From Streptomyces sp. 1-11 (lineage in GTDB: Bacteria; Actinomycetota; Actinomycetes; Streptomycetales; Streptomycetaceae): a stretch of DNA of 64,000 nucleotides. Shown here piece after piece: positions 30,851 to 39,178 of the stretch (position 1 is the stretch's first letter; each line of letters opens with the position of its first letter). A model generated the notes under the pieces. It searched no databases. It had not been told where the DNA came from and saw nothing but the letters and a program-made list of their open reading frames with translations. Made by a program: the position numbers and the translations under genes. Location of the stretch: contig NZ_BJTV01000017.1 of assembly GCF_007176755.1 (NCBI RefSeq), forward strand, positions 1-64,000, read 5' to 3'.

Positions 30851-32170
30851 ATGAGCACGACTCCTCCGCCCCGGTCCGCGGTACCGGACCTGCGACCAGC
30901 GACGGGTGAACGAGACGCCGAGGACGGCGCGTTCGGCTGGCTGCGGGCCCTCGGCCCGCGCGGCCGCCGGGCGTTCGCCGGAGCCTTCGGCGGATACGCC
31001 CTCGACTCCTACGACTACTTCACGCTGCCGCTGAGCATGGTGGCGCTCTCGGCCTACTTCGGTCTGGACAGCGGCCAGACCGGCCTGTTCACCACCGTCA
31101 CGCTGGTGGTCTCCGCGATCGGCGGGGCCGTGGCGGGCGTGGTCGCGGACCGGGTGGGCCGGGTCCGGGCGCTGATGATCACGGTGATCACGTACGCCGT
31201 CTTCACCGTGGCCTGCGGCTTCGCGCCCGACTACGAGACGCTGCTGGTCTTCCGCGCCCTGCAGGGCCTCGGCTTCGGCGGCGAATGGGCGGTCGGCGCC
31301 ATCCTGGTCGCCGAGTACGCGAGCGCCAGGCACCGGGGCCGCACCCTCGGCGCGGTCCAGAGTTCCTGGGCGGTCGGCTGGGCGCTGGCCGCGGTCGTCT
31401 ACACGCTGGTCTTCTCCTTCGCCGGCGAGGACCTGGCCTGGCGGATCATGTTCTGGACCGGGGCGCTGCCCGCGCTGCTCGTGGTGTGGCTGCGCCGCCG
31501 GGTGCACGACGCGCCGGGGGCGACGGCGGTCCGCGAACAGAGCCCCGGACGCGGCTCGTTCACGGCGATCTTCCGGCCGGCCGCGGACGGCGATCCGGGT
31601 CTGCTGCGCACGACGGTCCTCGCGAGCCTGCTGTCCACCGGCGTGCAGGGCGGCTACTACACGCTGGCGACCTGGGTGCCGACGTACCTGAAGAGCGAGC
31701 GCGGCCTGTCCGTCGTGGGCACCGGCGGCTATCTGACCCTGCTGATCTCGGGTGCCTTCCTCGGCTACCTGACCGGTGGATACCTCACCGACCGGCTCGG
31801 CAGGCGCCGCAACATCTGGCTGTTCGCGCTGCTCTCCGCGGTCTGCGTGCTGGCCTACGCCAACATCCCGCACGGCGCCGACACGCTGCTGCTGGTGCTC
31901 GGGTTCCCGCTCGGCTTCTGCATGTCGGCCATCTTCAGCGGCTTCGGCTCCTACCTCAGCGAGCTGTACCCGACGCGGGTGCGCGGCACCGGGCAGGGCT
32001 TCACGTACAACACCGGCCGCGCGGTGGGCGCGGTGTTCCCGACCCTGGTGGGTTTCCTGGCCGACAGCTGGGGCGTGGGCGGCGCGCTGGTCTTCGGCGC
32101 GGTCGGCTACGGCCTGGCGGCGCTCGCCCTGCTCGGGCTGCCCGAGACGCGCGGGAAGGAGCTGGCGTGA
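30851..32170 (+). CDS. MFS transporter, first gene of 5-oxoproline operon
   Basis: Proton-linked importer of the major facilitator superfamily with 12 predicted membrane helices in 439 residues. It resembles carboxylate/sialate-type symporters: GGYALDSYDYF in helix 1 carries the conserved acidic pair, GVVADRVGR lies in loop 2-3 and RALQGLGFGGEWAVG in helix 4. ATG 30851 follows CGAGGTG; an upstream ATG at 30758 lies before the predicted transcription start. It overlaps the next gene at GTGATG. From context it may import 5-oxoproline or D-glutamate; this is inference. Confidence 0.9.
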   Translation: MSTTPPPRSAVPDLRPATGERDAEDGAFGWLRALGPRGRRAFAGAFGGYALDSYDYFTLPLSMVALSAYFGLDSGQTGLFTTVTLVVSAIGGAVAGVVADRVGRVRALMITVITYAVFTVACGFAPDYETLLVFRALQGLGFGGEWAVGAILVAEYASARHRGRTLGAVQSSWAVGWALAAVVYTLVFSFAGEDLAWRIMFWTGALPALLVVWLRRRVHDAPGATAVREQSPGRGSFTAIFRPAADGDPGLLRTTVLASLLSTGVQGGYYTLATWVPTYLKSERGLSVVGTGGYLTLLISGAFLGYLTGGYLTDRLGRRRNIWLFALLSAVCVLAYANIPHGADTLLLVLGFPLGFCMSAIFSGFGSYLSELYPTRVRGTGQGFTYNTGRAVGAVFPTLVGFLADSWGVGGALVFGAVGYGLAALALLGLPETRGKELA

Positions 32171-33006
32171 TGCGGACGAACCGTGCCCCGGACCGGCCCG
32201 TGCCCCTCGTCGACGAGCACGCGCACGCGTGGACTCCGGCGGCCGCGCGCAACCGCTTCCGCGCGGGCCTCTCCGGCCCCACGGCGGGCGTTGCGGCCGG
32301 GCACACCCAGGCCAACCTGATCGCGGTGCCGGCCGACTGGGCCTACGACATGCTGCTCTTCTGCCAGCGCAACCCCAAGCCCTGCCCCGTACTGGACGTC
32401 ACGGACGCGGGTTCCGTCTCGACCGTGCTCGCCCCGGGCGCTGACCTGCGCACCGATCTGCCGCGCTACCGGGTGTGGCGGGACGGCGAGCTGGTCGAGG
32501 AGCCCGCGGACGCGCGCGCGTTCTGGCGGGACGACCTGGTGTCGTTCCTGCTGGGCTGCAGTTTCACCTTCGAGTGGGCGCTGGCCGCGGCGGGGGTGCC
32601 GATCCGGCACGTCGAGCAGGGCCGCAACGTGCCGATGTACGTGACCGGACGGCAGTGCCGTCCCGCGGGCCGGCTGCGCGGGCCGATGGTGGTGTCCATG
32701 CGCCCGGTGCCGCCGCAGCACCTGCGCGCCGCGATCCGGGAGAGCGGCCTACTGCCCGCCGTGCACGGCGGGCCGGTGCACTGCGGCGACCCCGCGGCCC
32801 TCGGCATCAAGGACCTCGGCCGGCCGGACTTCGGCGACCCGGTGGACGCCGCGCCGGACGACATACCGGTGTTCTGGGCCTGCGGGGTGACCCCGCAGGC
32901 GGCGGTGATGGCGTCCCGGCCGCCGTTCGCCATCACCCACGTGCCCGGCCATATGTTCCTGACCGACGCGCGGGACGAGCAGTACCGCGTGGCCGGCGTC
33001 GACTGA
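32170..33006 (+). CDS. DUF1445 family protein, D-glutamate cyclase-like / putative hydro-lyase
   Basis: Protein of 278 residues in the family annotated as putative hydro-lyase and related to mammalian D-glutamate cyclase, which turns D-glutamate into 5-oxo-D-proline. Family segments seen are GHTQANLIAVPADWAYDM, FLLGCSFTFEWAL and the C-terminal ITHVPGHMFLTD with a conserved GVTPQ before it. It starts on the last base of the transporter stop and precedes pxpA by 73 bases. Next to PxpABC, a role producing or handling 5-oxoproline is plausible. Its actual activity is not shown by sequence. Confidence 0.85.
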   Translation: MRTNRAPDRPVPLVDEHAHAWTPAAARNRFRAGLSGPTAGVAAGHTQANLIAVPADWAYDMLLFCQRNPKPCPVLDVTDAGSVSTVLAPGADLRTDLPRYRVWRDGELVEEPADARAFWRDDLVSFLLGCSFTFEWALAAAGVPIRHVEQGRNVPMYVTGRQCRPAGRLRGPMVVSMRPVPPQHLRAAIRESGLLPAVHGGPVHCGDPAALGIKDLGRPDFGDPVDAAPDDIPVFWACGVTPQAAVMASRPPFAITHVPGHMFLTDARDEQYRVAGVD

Positions 33007-33079
33007 CGCCGGCGAGCGGCGCGTCGGGCACGACGGCCCGGGCGGCATCCGACACGAGGACGTAAGGACACGAGGGACC

Positions 33080-33838
33080 ATGACCGCGATCGATCTGAAC
33101 GCCGACCTGGGCGAGGGCTTCGGCCGCTGGCGCCTGACCGACGACGAGCAGCTGCTGTCCGTCGTCACCAGCGCCAACGTGGCCTGCGGGTTCCACGCCG
33201 GGGACGCGGCCACCATGCGCCGGGTGTGCGAGCTGGCCGCCGCACGCGGGGTGACGATCGGCGCCCAGGTCTCCTACCGGGACCTCGCCGGGTTCGGGCG
33301 GCGCGCGATGGACGTGCCGCCCAACGAGCTGGCGGCCGAAGTGGCCTATCAGATCGGCGCCCTGGAGGTGTTCGCCCGGGCGGCGGGCGCGCGCGTGGCG
33401 TACGTCAAGCCGCACGGCGCGCTCTACAACCGGGTGGTGCGCGACGAGGAGCAGGCCGCGGCGGTGGTCGACGGCGTGCTGCTGGCGGACGCCTCGCTGC
33501 CGGTCCTCGGCCTGCCCGGCTCCCGGCTGCTGGAACGGGCCGGGAAGGCGGGCCTGCCGGCCGTCACCGAGGCGTTCGCCGACCGCGCCTACACGGACGC
33601 GGGCACACTGGTGCCGCGCGACCGGGACGGCGCCGTGGTGAGCGACCCGGAGACCGTCGTGGAGCGCTCGGTCGGGCTCGCGCGCTCCGGCTCCGTCGTC
33701 ACGCACTCCGGCGCGCGCATCCGGATGCGCGCCCGTTCGCTGTGCCTGCACGGCGACACGGCCGGCGCGGTGGACCTGGCCCGCCGGGTGCGCGAACGGC
33801 TGGTGGCGGCGGGCGTCCGGGTGGAGGCCTTCGCATGA
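33080..33838 (+). CDS. pxpA: 5-oxoprolinase subunit A (LamB/YcsF family)
   Basis: Subunit A of the prokaryotic ATP-dependent 5-oxoprolinase PxpABC, which opens 5-oxoproline to glutamate. Its 252 residues are the family norm. Motifs are the N-terminal IDLNADLGEGFG, ANVACGFHAGD and VKPHGALYN, typical of LamB/YcsF proteins. ATG 33080 follows GAGGGA. Its stop overlaps the pxpB start (ATGA), so subunits are made together. Confidence 0.95.
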   Translation: MTAIDLNADLGEGFGRWRLTDDEQLLSVVTSANVACGFHAGDAATMRRVCELAAARGVTIGAQVSYRDLAGFGRRAMDVPPNELAAEVAYQIGALEVFARAAGARVAYVKPHGALYNRVVRDEEQAAAVVDGVLLADASLPVLGLPGSRLLERAGKAGLPAVTEAFADRAYTDAGTLVPRDRDGAVVSDPETVVERSVGLARSGSVVTHSGARIRMRARSLCLHGDTAGAVDLARRVRERLVAAGVRVEAFA

Positions 33839-34461
33839 GCGGCGTGACGGCCCTGCCCGTCGGCGACGACGCACTGCTGGTGGAGGTCGCCTCAGGTGTG
33901 CAGGCGCAGGCCCTACACGCGGAGCTGCTGCGGCGCCGGGCGGAGGGGTCGCTGACCGTCCGCGAGATCGTCCCGGCCGCCCGTACGGTCCTGCTCGACG
34001 GCCTGGCCGACCCGGCCCGGCTGGCGTCCGAACTGGCCGCAGCCGACGTGCCGGCCGCTCCCCCGCACGCGCGTGAGCTGGTCGAGCTGCGTGTGCGCTA
34101 CGACGGCCCGGACCTCGCCGAGGTCGCCGCGCACTGGGGCGTGTCCGTCGGCGAGGCCGTGCGGATCCACGCCGGCACCGAGTTCACGGTGGCCTTCTGC
34201 GGGTTCGCGCCCGGCTTCGGCTACCTCACCGGCCTGCCCGCCCGCTACGGCGTCCCGCGCCGGGCCACCCCGCGCACGGCGGTACCGGCCGGCGCCGTGG
34301 CGCTCGCGGGGCCGTACACGGGTGTCTACCCGCGCTCCTCGCCGGGCGGCTGGCAGCTCATCGGCACCACGGAGGCGGTGCTGTGGGACCACACGCGCGT
34401 ACCGGCCGCGTTGCTCTCACCGGGCACGCGGGTGCGCTTCGTACCGGCGGGGGACGAGTGA
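33835..34461 (+). CDS. pxpB: 5-oxoprolinase subunit B (KipI-like)
   Basis: Subunit B of PxpABC, cyclophilin-like fold, 208 residues. The family signature AFCGFAPGFGYLTGLP is intact, as is the late GPYTGVYPRSSPGGWQLIG. ATG 33835 overlaps the pxpA stop. In Bacillus the homologue KipI inhibits the kinase KinA, but together with PxpA and PxpC an enzyme role is more likely here. pxpC starts 40 bases downstream. Confidence 0.94.
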   Translation: MSGVTALPVGDDALLVEVASGVQAQALHAELLRRRAEGSLTVREIVPAARTVLLDGLADPARLASELAAADVPAAPPHARELVELRVRYDGPDLAEVAAHWGVSVGEAVRIHAGTEFTVAFCGFAPGFGYLTGLPARYGVPRRATPRTAVPAGAVALAGPYTGVYPRSSPGGWQLIGTTEAVLWDHTRVPAALLSPGTRVRFVPAGDE

Positions 34462-34501
34462 CCGCGTACGCGCGCGCGTGCCCGGAGTCCGGGGAGGGGT
34501 C

Positions 34502-35371
34502 ATGACCGACCGTGCGCTCGTCGTGGTGCGGGCCGGGGCGCTGACCACCGTGCAGGACCGCGGGCGCCCCGGGTACGCCCACCTCGGCGTGCCCCGCTCC
34601 GGTGCGCTCGATCCGCACGCGGCGGCCCTCGTCAACCGGCTGGCGGGCAATCCCGCGGCCGCGGCCGTCCTGGAGACCACGGTCGACGGCTGCGCGCTGC
34701 GCCCGCGTTCGACGGTGACCGTCGCCGTCGGGGGCGCGCCGTGCCCGGTCACCGTGGGCGGCCGCCCGGCCGCCTGGGGCGCACCGGTCGTCGTGCCGGC
34801 GGGTGAGCTGCTGGAGGTGGGCACGGCCGTGTTGGGCCTGCGCAGCTACGTGGCCGTGTCCGGCGGCATCGCCGTGGAGCCCGTGCTCGGCAGCCGCTCC
34901 CGCGACCTGCTGTCCGGCCTCGGTCCGCCGCCCCTCGCGGACGGCGTGGTACTGCCGCTGGGCGCCCCGGCCGGTCCTCCCGCGCGCGTGGACGCCGCCC
35001 CGCAGCCCGGTGTGCCGGATGAACTGGTGCTCCGGGTGACCCTGGGCCCGCGCGACGACTGGTTCACGGCGGGCGCGCTGCGCACGCTGACCACGCGCGC
35101 GTACCGGGTGTCCCCGGCCGGCAACCGCATCGGCCTGCGCACCGAGGGGCCCGCCCTCGAGCGGGCCCGCGACGGCGAGCTCCCCAGCGAGGGCATGGTC
35201 CTCGGCGCGGTCCAGGTGCCGCCGGACGGCCGCCCGGTGGTGTTCCTGGCCGACCATCCGACGACCGGGGGCTACCCGGTGATCGCCGTGGTGCGCGCCG
35301 CGGACCTCCCCGCGGCCGCGCAGGCGGTCCCGGGCACCCCGGTGCGCTTCGTGGCCGCCGGGCGCCGCTGA
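34502..35371 (+). CDS. pxpC: 5-oxoprolinase subunit C (KipA-like)
   Basis: Subunit C of PxpABC, cyclophilin-like fold, 289 residues. Family motifs are TVQDRGRPGYAHLGVPRSGALDP, SEGMVLGAVQVPPDGRPVVFLADHPTTGGYPVIA and a near-central LGSRSRDLLSG. ATG 34502 follows GGGGAGGGG. It ends the operon. Its last 100 bases are overlapped by the frame of the convergent SGNH hydrolase gene, an unusual arrangement in which one of the two C-termini must be tolerant. Confidence 0.94.
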   Translation: MTDRALVVVRAGALTTVQDRGRPGYAHLGVPRSGALDPHAAALVNRLAGNPAAAAVLETTVDGCALRPRSTVTVAVGGAPCPVTVGGRPAAWGAPVVVPAGELLEVGTAVLGLRSYVAVSGGIAVEPVLGSRSRDLLSGLGPPPLADGVVLPLGAPAGPPARVDAAPQPGVPDELVLRVTLGPRDDWFTAGALRTLTTRAYRVSPAGNRIGLRTEGPALERARDGELPSEGMVLGAVQVPPDGRPVVFLADHPTTGGYPVIAVVRAADLPAAAQAVPGTPVRFVAAGRR

Positions 35372-36240
35372 ACGCCGGAGCCGGACCGGCGGTCCTCGCT
35401 CCGCCGCGCGGCGGGCAGGGCGGCCAGCGCCCGTGCCGCCGCTGCGGACGCGCGCAGGTCGAGCCGGTCGCCGGTGCCCCGCGCGCGGTGCCGGGCCTCG
35501 TCCGCCGCCAGGAGCAGCAACTGGGGCAGCAGATCGGTGCTGCGCCGGGCCACCCAGCCGGTCCCGGCGGTGGCGAGCCACCACAGGCTCGCCGCACGGG
35601 TCGGCGACGGGAGGTCCGGTTCGGCGGACGGCGGTGCCCCGGCGGCCAGGCCCGCCGCGGCGAGCAGGGCGTGGAAACGGGCCGCGAACTGACGGTGGCC
35701 GCGCTCGCCCGGGTGCAGCCGGTCCGCGCTCCACAGGGCGCGGTCGGCGAGCCAGGCGCCCTGCGCGGCGTGCAGGTGGACCGCCCCGTACCGGTCGGAC
35801 AGCGCGTGCACGACCGTGTTGACCGCCCGCTGCCGTCGGGCCAGCGGCCGGGCCAGGGCGCCGGGGAGCCCCAGCATCGCGCCGGGATCGGGCAGACAGG
35901 CGGTGAGCAGGGTGGCGCCCTGGCCGGTGAAGGCCGCGTACACCTGGTCGAGCCGTGCGGCCACGGCGCCGATGTCGAAGGTGCGGCGCAGGGTGTCGTT
36001 GACGCCGACGACCACGGACGCCAGGTCCGGGTTCAGGGCGAGCCCGGCCGGGGTCTGGTACTCGCGCACGTCCCGTGTCAGCGCCCCGCTGACGGCCAGG
36101 TTCGTGAACTCCGTCCGGCCGGGGTCCTCGGTGAGCGCCGCGGCCAGCAGGGCGGCCCAGCCGCGCCAGGCGCCCCCGGCCGGGTCGCCCACGCCCTCCG
36201 TCAGCGAGTCGCCGAGGGCCACGAAGCGGACGGGTCTCAT
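35272..36240 (-). CDS. SGNH/GDSL hydrolase
   Basis: Esterase/lipase-type hydrolase of the SGNH fold, 322 residues as read, no signal peptide. The catalytic serine is in VALGDSLTEG at the N-terminus, the oxyanion asparagine in VVGVNDTLR, and the Asp/His pair in DRLHPGERGH. After about residue 215 the sequence becomes low-complexity and arginine/alanine-rich, and the last ~33 codons are antisense to pxpC. The functional domain therefore ends well before the stop. ATG 36240 overlaps the stop of the upstream glycosyltransferase gene (ATGA). Confidence 0.88.
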   Translation of the reverse strand: MRPVRFVALGDSLTEGVGDPAGGAWRGWAALLAAALTEDPGRTEFTNLAVSGALTRDVREYQTPAGLALNPDLASVVVGVNDTLRRTFDIGAVAARLDQVYAAFTGQGATLLTACLPDPGAMLGLPGALARPLARRQRAVNTVVHALSDRYGAVHLHAAQGAWLADRALWSADRLHPGERGHRQFAARFHALLAAAGLAAGAPPSAEPDLPSPTRAASLWWLATAGTGWVARRSTDLLPQLLLLAADEARHRARGTGDRLDLRASAAAARALAALPAARRSEDRRSGSGVQRRPAATKRTGVPGTACAAAGRSAARTTAITG

Positions 36241-37754
36241 GCCGCGCCCTCCTGAGCGGCGGGCCGGCCCGCCGCGCCCGGAGAGCCGAACACACCGGCA
36301 CCGGAACGCGCCGGGGCGCCCCCCGGCCCCAGCACCTCCCCGGCCGAAGGGCCCGCCGCACCCGCACGCTCACGCACCGCCGTAGCCGAGCCGACCGACG
36401 TGTCCACGCCCCCGAACACCTCGCCGTCCCGACCAACCGGCACATCCGCCTGAGCGAACTCACCACAGGTCGAACCAGCCGAAACGTCCGCCCGCCCGAA
36501 CACCTCCCCGGCCGAAGGGCCCGCCGCACCCGCACGCCCAAGCACCACCGCAGCCGACCCGACCGGCCCGCCCGCACCCCCGAGCACCTCCCCAGTCGAA
36601 CCAGCCGACGTGTCCCCCCGCCCCAGCACCTCCGCGTCGTGGGCGGCCAGGAAGGCCTCCACCGCCGTGCCCCAGCCGAAGCATTCGGCACGCGCGCGTG
36701 CCGCTTCCCTCCGCTCGGGCTCGGAGCGCGTCAGCAGGAGTTCGACGGCGTCCGCGAAGGCCTCGCCCCGGTCGGCCGCCGCCGCTCCCGCGGACCCGAG
36801 CACCTCGGGCAGCGCCGAGGACGCGCTCGCCACCACGGGCGTCCCGCAGGCCATGGCCTCCAGCGCGGCCAGCCCGAAGGTCTCGGCGGGTCCGGGCGCG
36901 AGGCACACGTCGGCGGACGCCTGGAGCGTGCCGAGGTCCGTCCGGTCCGTGACATGGCCCAGGAACGTCACCGGCAGCCCGCGTTCGCGCGCCCGGTGCT
37001 CCAGCCGCGTCCGCAGCGGCCCGTCCCCGGCCACCACCAGCACCGCACGCCGGCCGCGCAGCAGCAGAGCCTCCAGGGCGTCCAGGGCGGTTCCGGGCCG
37101 CTTCTCCACGGACAGCCGCGAGCACATCACCAGCAGTGCCTCGTCCCCGCGCGCGTGGAGGGCCCGCAGCCCGGGGTCCCGCAGGGCGGGGTGCCGCTCC
37201 GTCAGGTCGACGCCCAGCGGGGCGCGTACGACGTTGCGCGCGCCGACGCGCACGAACTCCCGCTCGGCGAACTCCGTGGTGCACACCACGCGCGCGTAGA
37301 CGTGCGCGGTGCGGGTGTTCAGGGCGTCGGCGGTCCGCCGGGCGAGCCGCTCCGGCAGGCCCCAGGTGCGCAGCACGCCGTCGGCGGTCTCATGGGAGAC
37401 CATCACCGCGGGCACGCGCGCGCGGCGCGCCCAGCGGCCGGTCCAGCGCAGGGTGGTGCGGTCGGACACCTCCAGGCGGTCCGGGCGGAGCCCTTCCAGG
37501 AGCACGGCGAGGCGCCGCCTGTCGGCCAGGACGCGGTAGCCGCCGGTGCCGGGCAGCACGGGGCCGGGCAGGGTGATGACCCGGCCCTGCTCCGTTTCGC
37601 GGTCGGTGTGCCGTTCGCCCGGCACCACCAGCACCGGTTCGTGGCCCGCCGCCCGGTAGCCGCGGCCCAGTTCGCGCAGCGCGGTGCGCAGGCCGCCGGA
37701 GGCCGGGGTGACGAAGTTGGCGAGCCGGACGATGCGCAGGGGTGTGCCGGTCAT
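36237..37754 (-). CDS. GT4 glycosyltransferase with repetitive C-terminal tail
   Basis: Glycosyltransferase of the GT4 (GT-B) type, probably using a nucleotide-mannose or related sugar. Of 505 residues, an N-terminal acceptor domain (FVTPASGGLRTALREL) precedes SRLSVEKRPGT and the donor-site PAETFGLAALEAMACGTPVV (about 15-365). From about residue 375 the protein turns into a 130-residue Gly/Ala/Val/Ser tail made of degenerate copies of a GEVFGRAD-VSAGST-like unit. Such a tail is not normal for the family. It is the middle gene of a three-gene unit with ATGA overlaps on both sides. Confidence 0.88.
   Translation of the reverse strand: MTGTPLRIVRLANFVTPASGGLRTALRELGRGYRAAGHEPVLVVPGERHTDRETEQGRVITLPGPVLPGTGGYRVLADRRRLAVLLEGLRPDRLEVSDRTTLRWTGRWARRARVPAVMVSHETADGVLRTWGLPERLARRTADALNTRTAHVYARVVCTTEFAEREFVRVGARNVVRAPLGVDLTERHPALRDPGLRALHARGDEALLVMCSRLSVEKRPGTALDALEALLLRGRRAVLVVAGDGPLRTRLEHRARERGLPVTFLGHVTDRTDLGTLQASADVCLAPGPAETFGLAALEAMACGTPVVASASSALPEVLGSAGAAAADRGEAFADAVELLLTRSEPERREAARARAECFGWGTAVEAFLAAHDAEVLGRGDTSAGSTGEVLGGAGGPVGSAAVVLGRAGAAGPSAGEVFGRADVSAGSTCGEFAQADVPVGRDGEVFGGVDTSVGSATAVRERAGAAGPSAGEVLGPGGAPARSGAGVFGSPGAAGRPAAQEGAA
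36333..36537. repeat. 37-base exact direct repeat, 168 bases apart, in the glycosyltransferase tail
   Basis: Positions 36333-36369 and 36501-36537 are identical over 37 bases and start exactly 168 bases (56 codons) apart, so the repeat keeps the reading frame. Shorter imperfect copies lie around them between about 36290 and 36640. The structure suggests in-frame duplication and length variation of the tail. Confidence 0.8.
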
Positions 37755-38881
37755 GCCGCCACCGCCGTCCGGCGGGCCGCGAGCACGTCCTCGTAGTGGG
37801 CGATCAGCCGGTCGCCGACGGCGGCCCAGGTGCGGCCCTCGACCGTCTCCCGCCCGGCGGCTCCGTACGCGGCCCGCGTCCCCGCGTCGGCGGCCAGGAT
37901 GCGCACGGCCTCCCGCACGGCGACCGGGTCGCGCGGCGGCACGAGCAGGCCGGTGCGCCCGTGGGCGACCAGGTCGAGCGGTCCGCCGGCGGCGGGGGCC
38001 ACCACGGGCACCCCGCTGGCCATGGCCTCCTGGACCGTCTGGCAGAAGGTCTCGAAGGGGCCGGTGTGCGCGAACACGTCGAGCGAGGCGAAGATCCGGG
38101 CGAGGTCGTCGCCGGTGCGCCGGCCCAGGAAGACGGCGCCCGGCAGGGCTTCGGCCAGGTGGGCGCGGCTGGGCCCGTCGCCGACCACCACGACCCGCAC
38201 GCCCCGCAGTCCGCAGACGCCGGCCAGGAGGTCGACCTGCTTCTCGGGGGCGAGCCGGCCGACGTAGCCGACGATCACCTCGCCGTTCGGGGCGAGTTCA
38301 CGGCGCAGCGCCTCGTCCCGCCGGTCCGGCCGGAAGCGGTCGGTGTCCACGCCGCGCGGCCACAGCCGGACCCGGGGCACGCCCTGCGCCTCAAGGTCCC
38401 GCAGGGCGGCGCTGGACGGGGCGAGGGTGCGGTCGGCCGCGCTGTGCACGGAGCGGATCCGGCGCCAGGCCGCCGCCTCGCCGGCGCCCATGTAGGTACG
38501 GGCGTATCCGGCCAGGTCGGTCTGGTAGACGGCGACCGCGGGTATGCCGAGCCGGGCGGCGGCGGCCATGCCCCGCACGCCGAGGACGAAGGGGCCGGCC
38601 AGGTGGACCAGGTCGGCCCGGTGCCCGGCCAGCGCGGCGGTGAGCCGCCGGCTGGGCAGGGCCACCCGGACCTGCGGGTAGCCGGGCAGCGGGAGGGAGG
38701 GGACGCGGACGACGGGACACGGCTCGGCCAGGGCGTCGGGCCTGGTGCCGGGCGCGGTGGCCGGGGCGACGACGAGCGGGTGGTGACCGCGGTCCACGAG
38801 GTGGCGGGCGGTCTGGAGCGCGCAGTGGGCGACGCCGTTCACGTCGGGGGGAAAGGATTCGGTCACGATGACGACACGCAT
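37751..38881 (-). CDS. GT4 glycosyltransferase, MgtA/PimB-like
   Basis: GT-B glycosyltransferase of 376 residues with an undisturbed family pattern: N-terminal TESFPPDVNGVAHCALQTARHL, acceptor-domain DLVHLAGPFVLG and donor-site VGYVGRLAPEKQVDLL. The EX7E motif lies in FETFCQTVQEAMASGVPVV. It resembles GDP-mannose-dependent alpha-mannosyltransferases of glycolipid assembly in actinobacteria, so it probably acts at the inner face of the membrane. It is first in the three-gene unit and overlaps the next gene by ATGA. Donor and acceptor are inferred from similarity. Confidence 0.9.
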   Translation of the reverse strand: MRVVIVTESFPPDVNGVAHCALQTARHLVDRGHHPLVVAPATAPGTRPDALAEPCPVVRVPSLPLPGYPQVRVALPSRRLTAALAGHRADLVHLAGPFVLGVRGMAAAARLGIPAVAVYQTDLAGYARTYMGAGEAAAWRRIRSVHSAADRTLAPSSAALRDLEAQGVPRVRLWPRGVDTDRFRPDRRDEALRRELAPNGEVIVGYVGRLAPEKQVDLLAGVCGLRGVRVVVVGDGPSRAHLAEALPGAVFLGRRTGDDLARIFASLDVFAHTGPFETFCQTVQEAMASGVPVVAPAAGGPLDLVAHGRTGLLVPPRDPVAVREAVRILAADAGTRAAYGAAGRETVEGRTWAAVGDRLIAHYEDVLAARRTAVAA

Positions 38882-39178
38882 AGGTGTGTTGTCGCCGTGC
38901 TGGACGTGGCCGCGTCAACGTCGATCTTTCCGGCCGGGGAACGTCCCATGAGCGTTGGACCGCGCACCCGAGCGGGTCGGAGTGCCGCCATGTCCGCCTG
39001 TCCCGCGGGTCATCCGGTGTTCACGCGGCGGGCGGGTCCCCGCCCGGGCCGCGAGCGTCTCGGGCCGGCCCGGCGAGGGCCCGCCGGGTGCCTTCGAGGG
39101 CCCGCCAGGTGCGCTCGGCGCCCCCTCCGGCGGGGCCTGCCCTCGCCCGCGGCGCGGGGGCGCGGCGCAGGCCGTGCG

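Noticed and set aside
34358..36691. 777-residue minus-strand frame
   Set aside because: It crosses pxpC, the SGNH gene and the repeat tail in another frame; only the repeats make it look ordered.
36690..38900. Mobile element or phage remnant between the glycosyltransferases
   Set aside because: Genes are tightly coupled by ATGA overlaps, with normal composition and no transposase or inverted ends.
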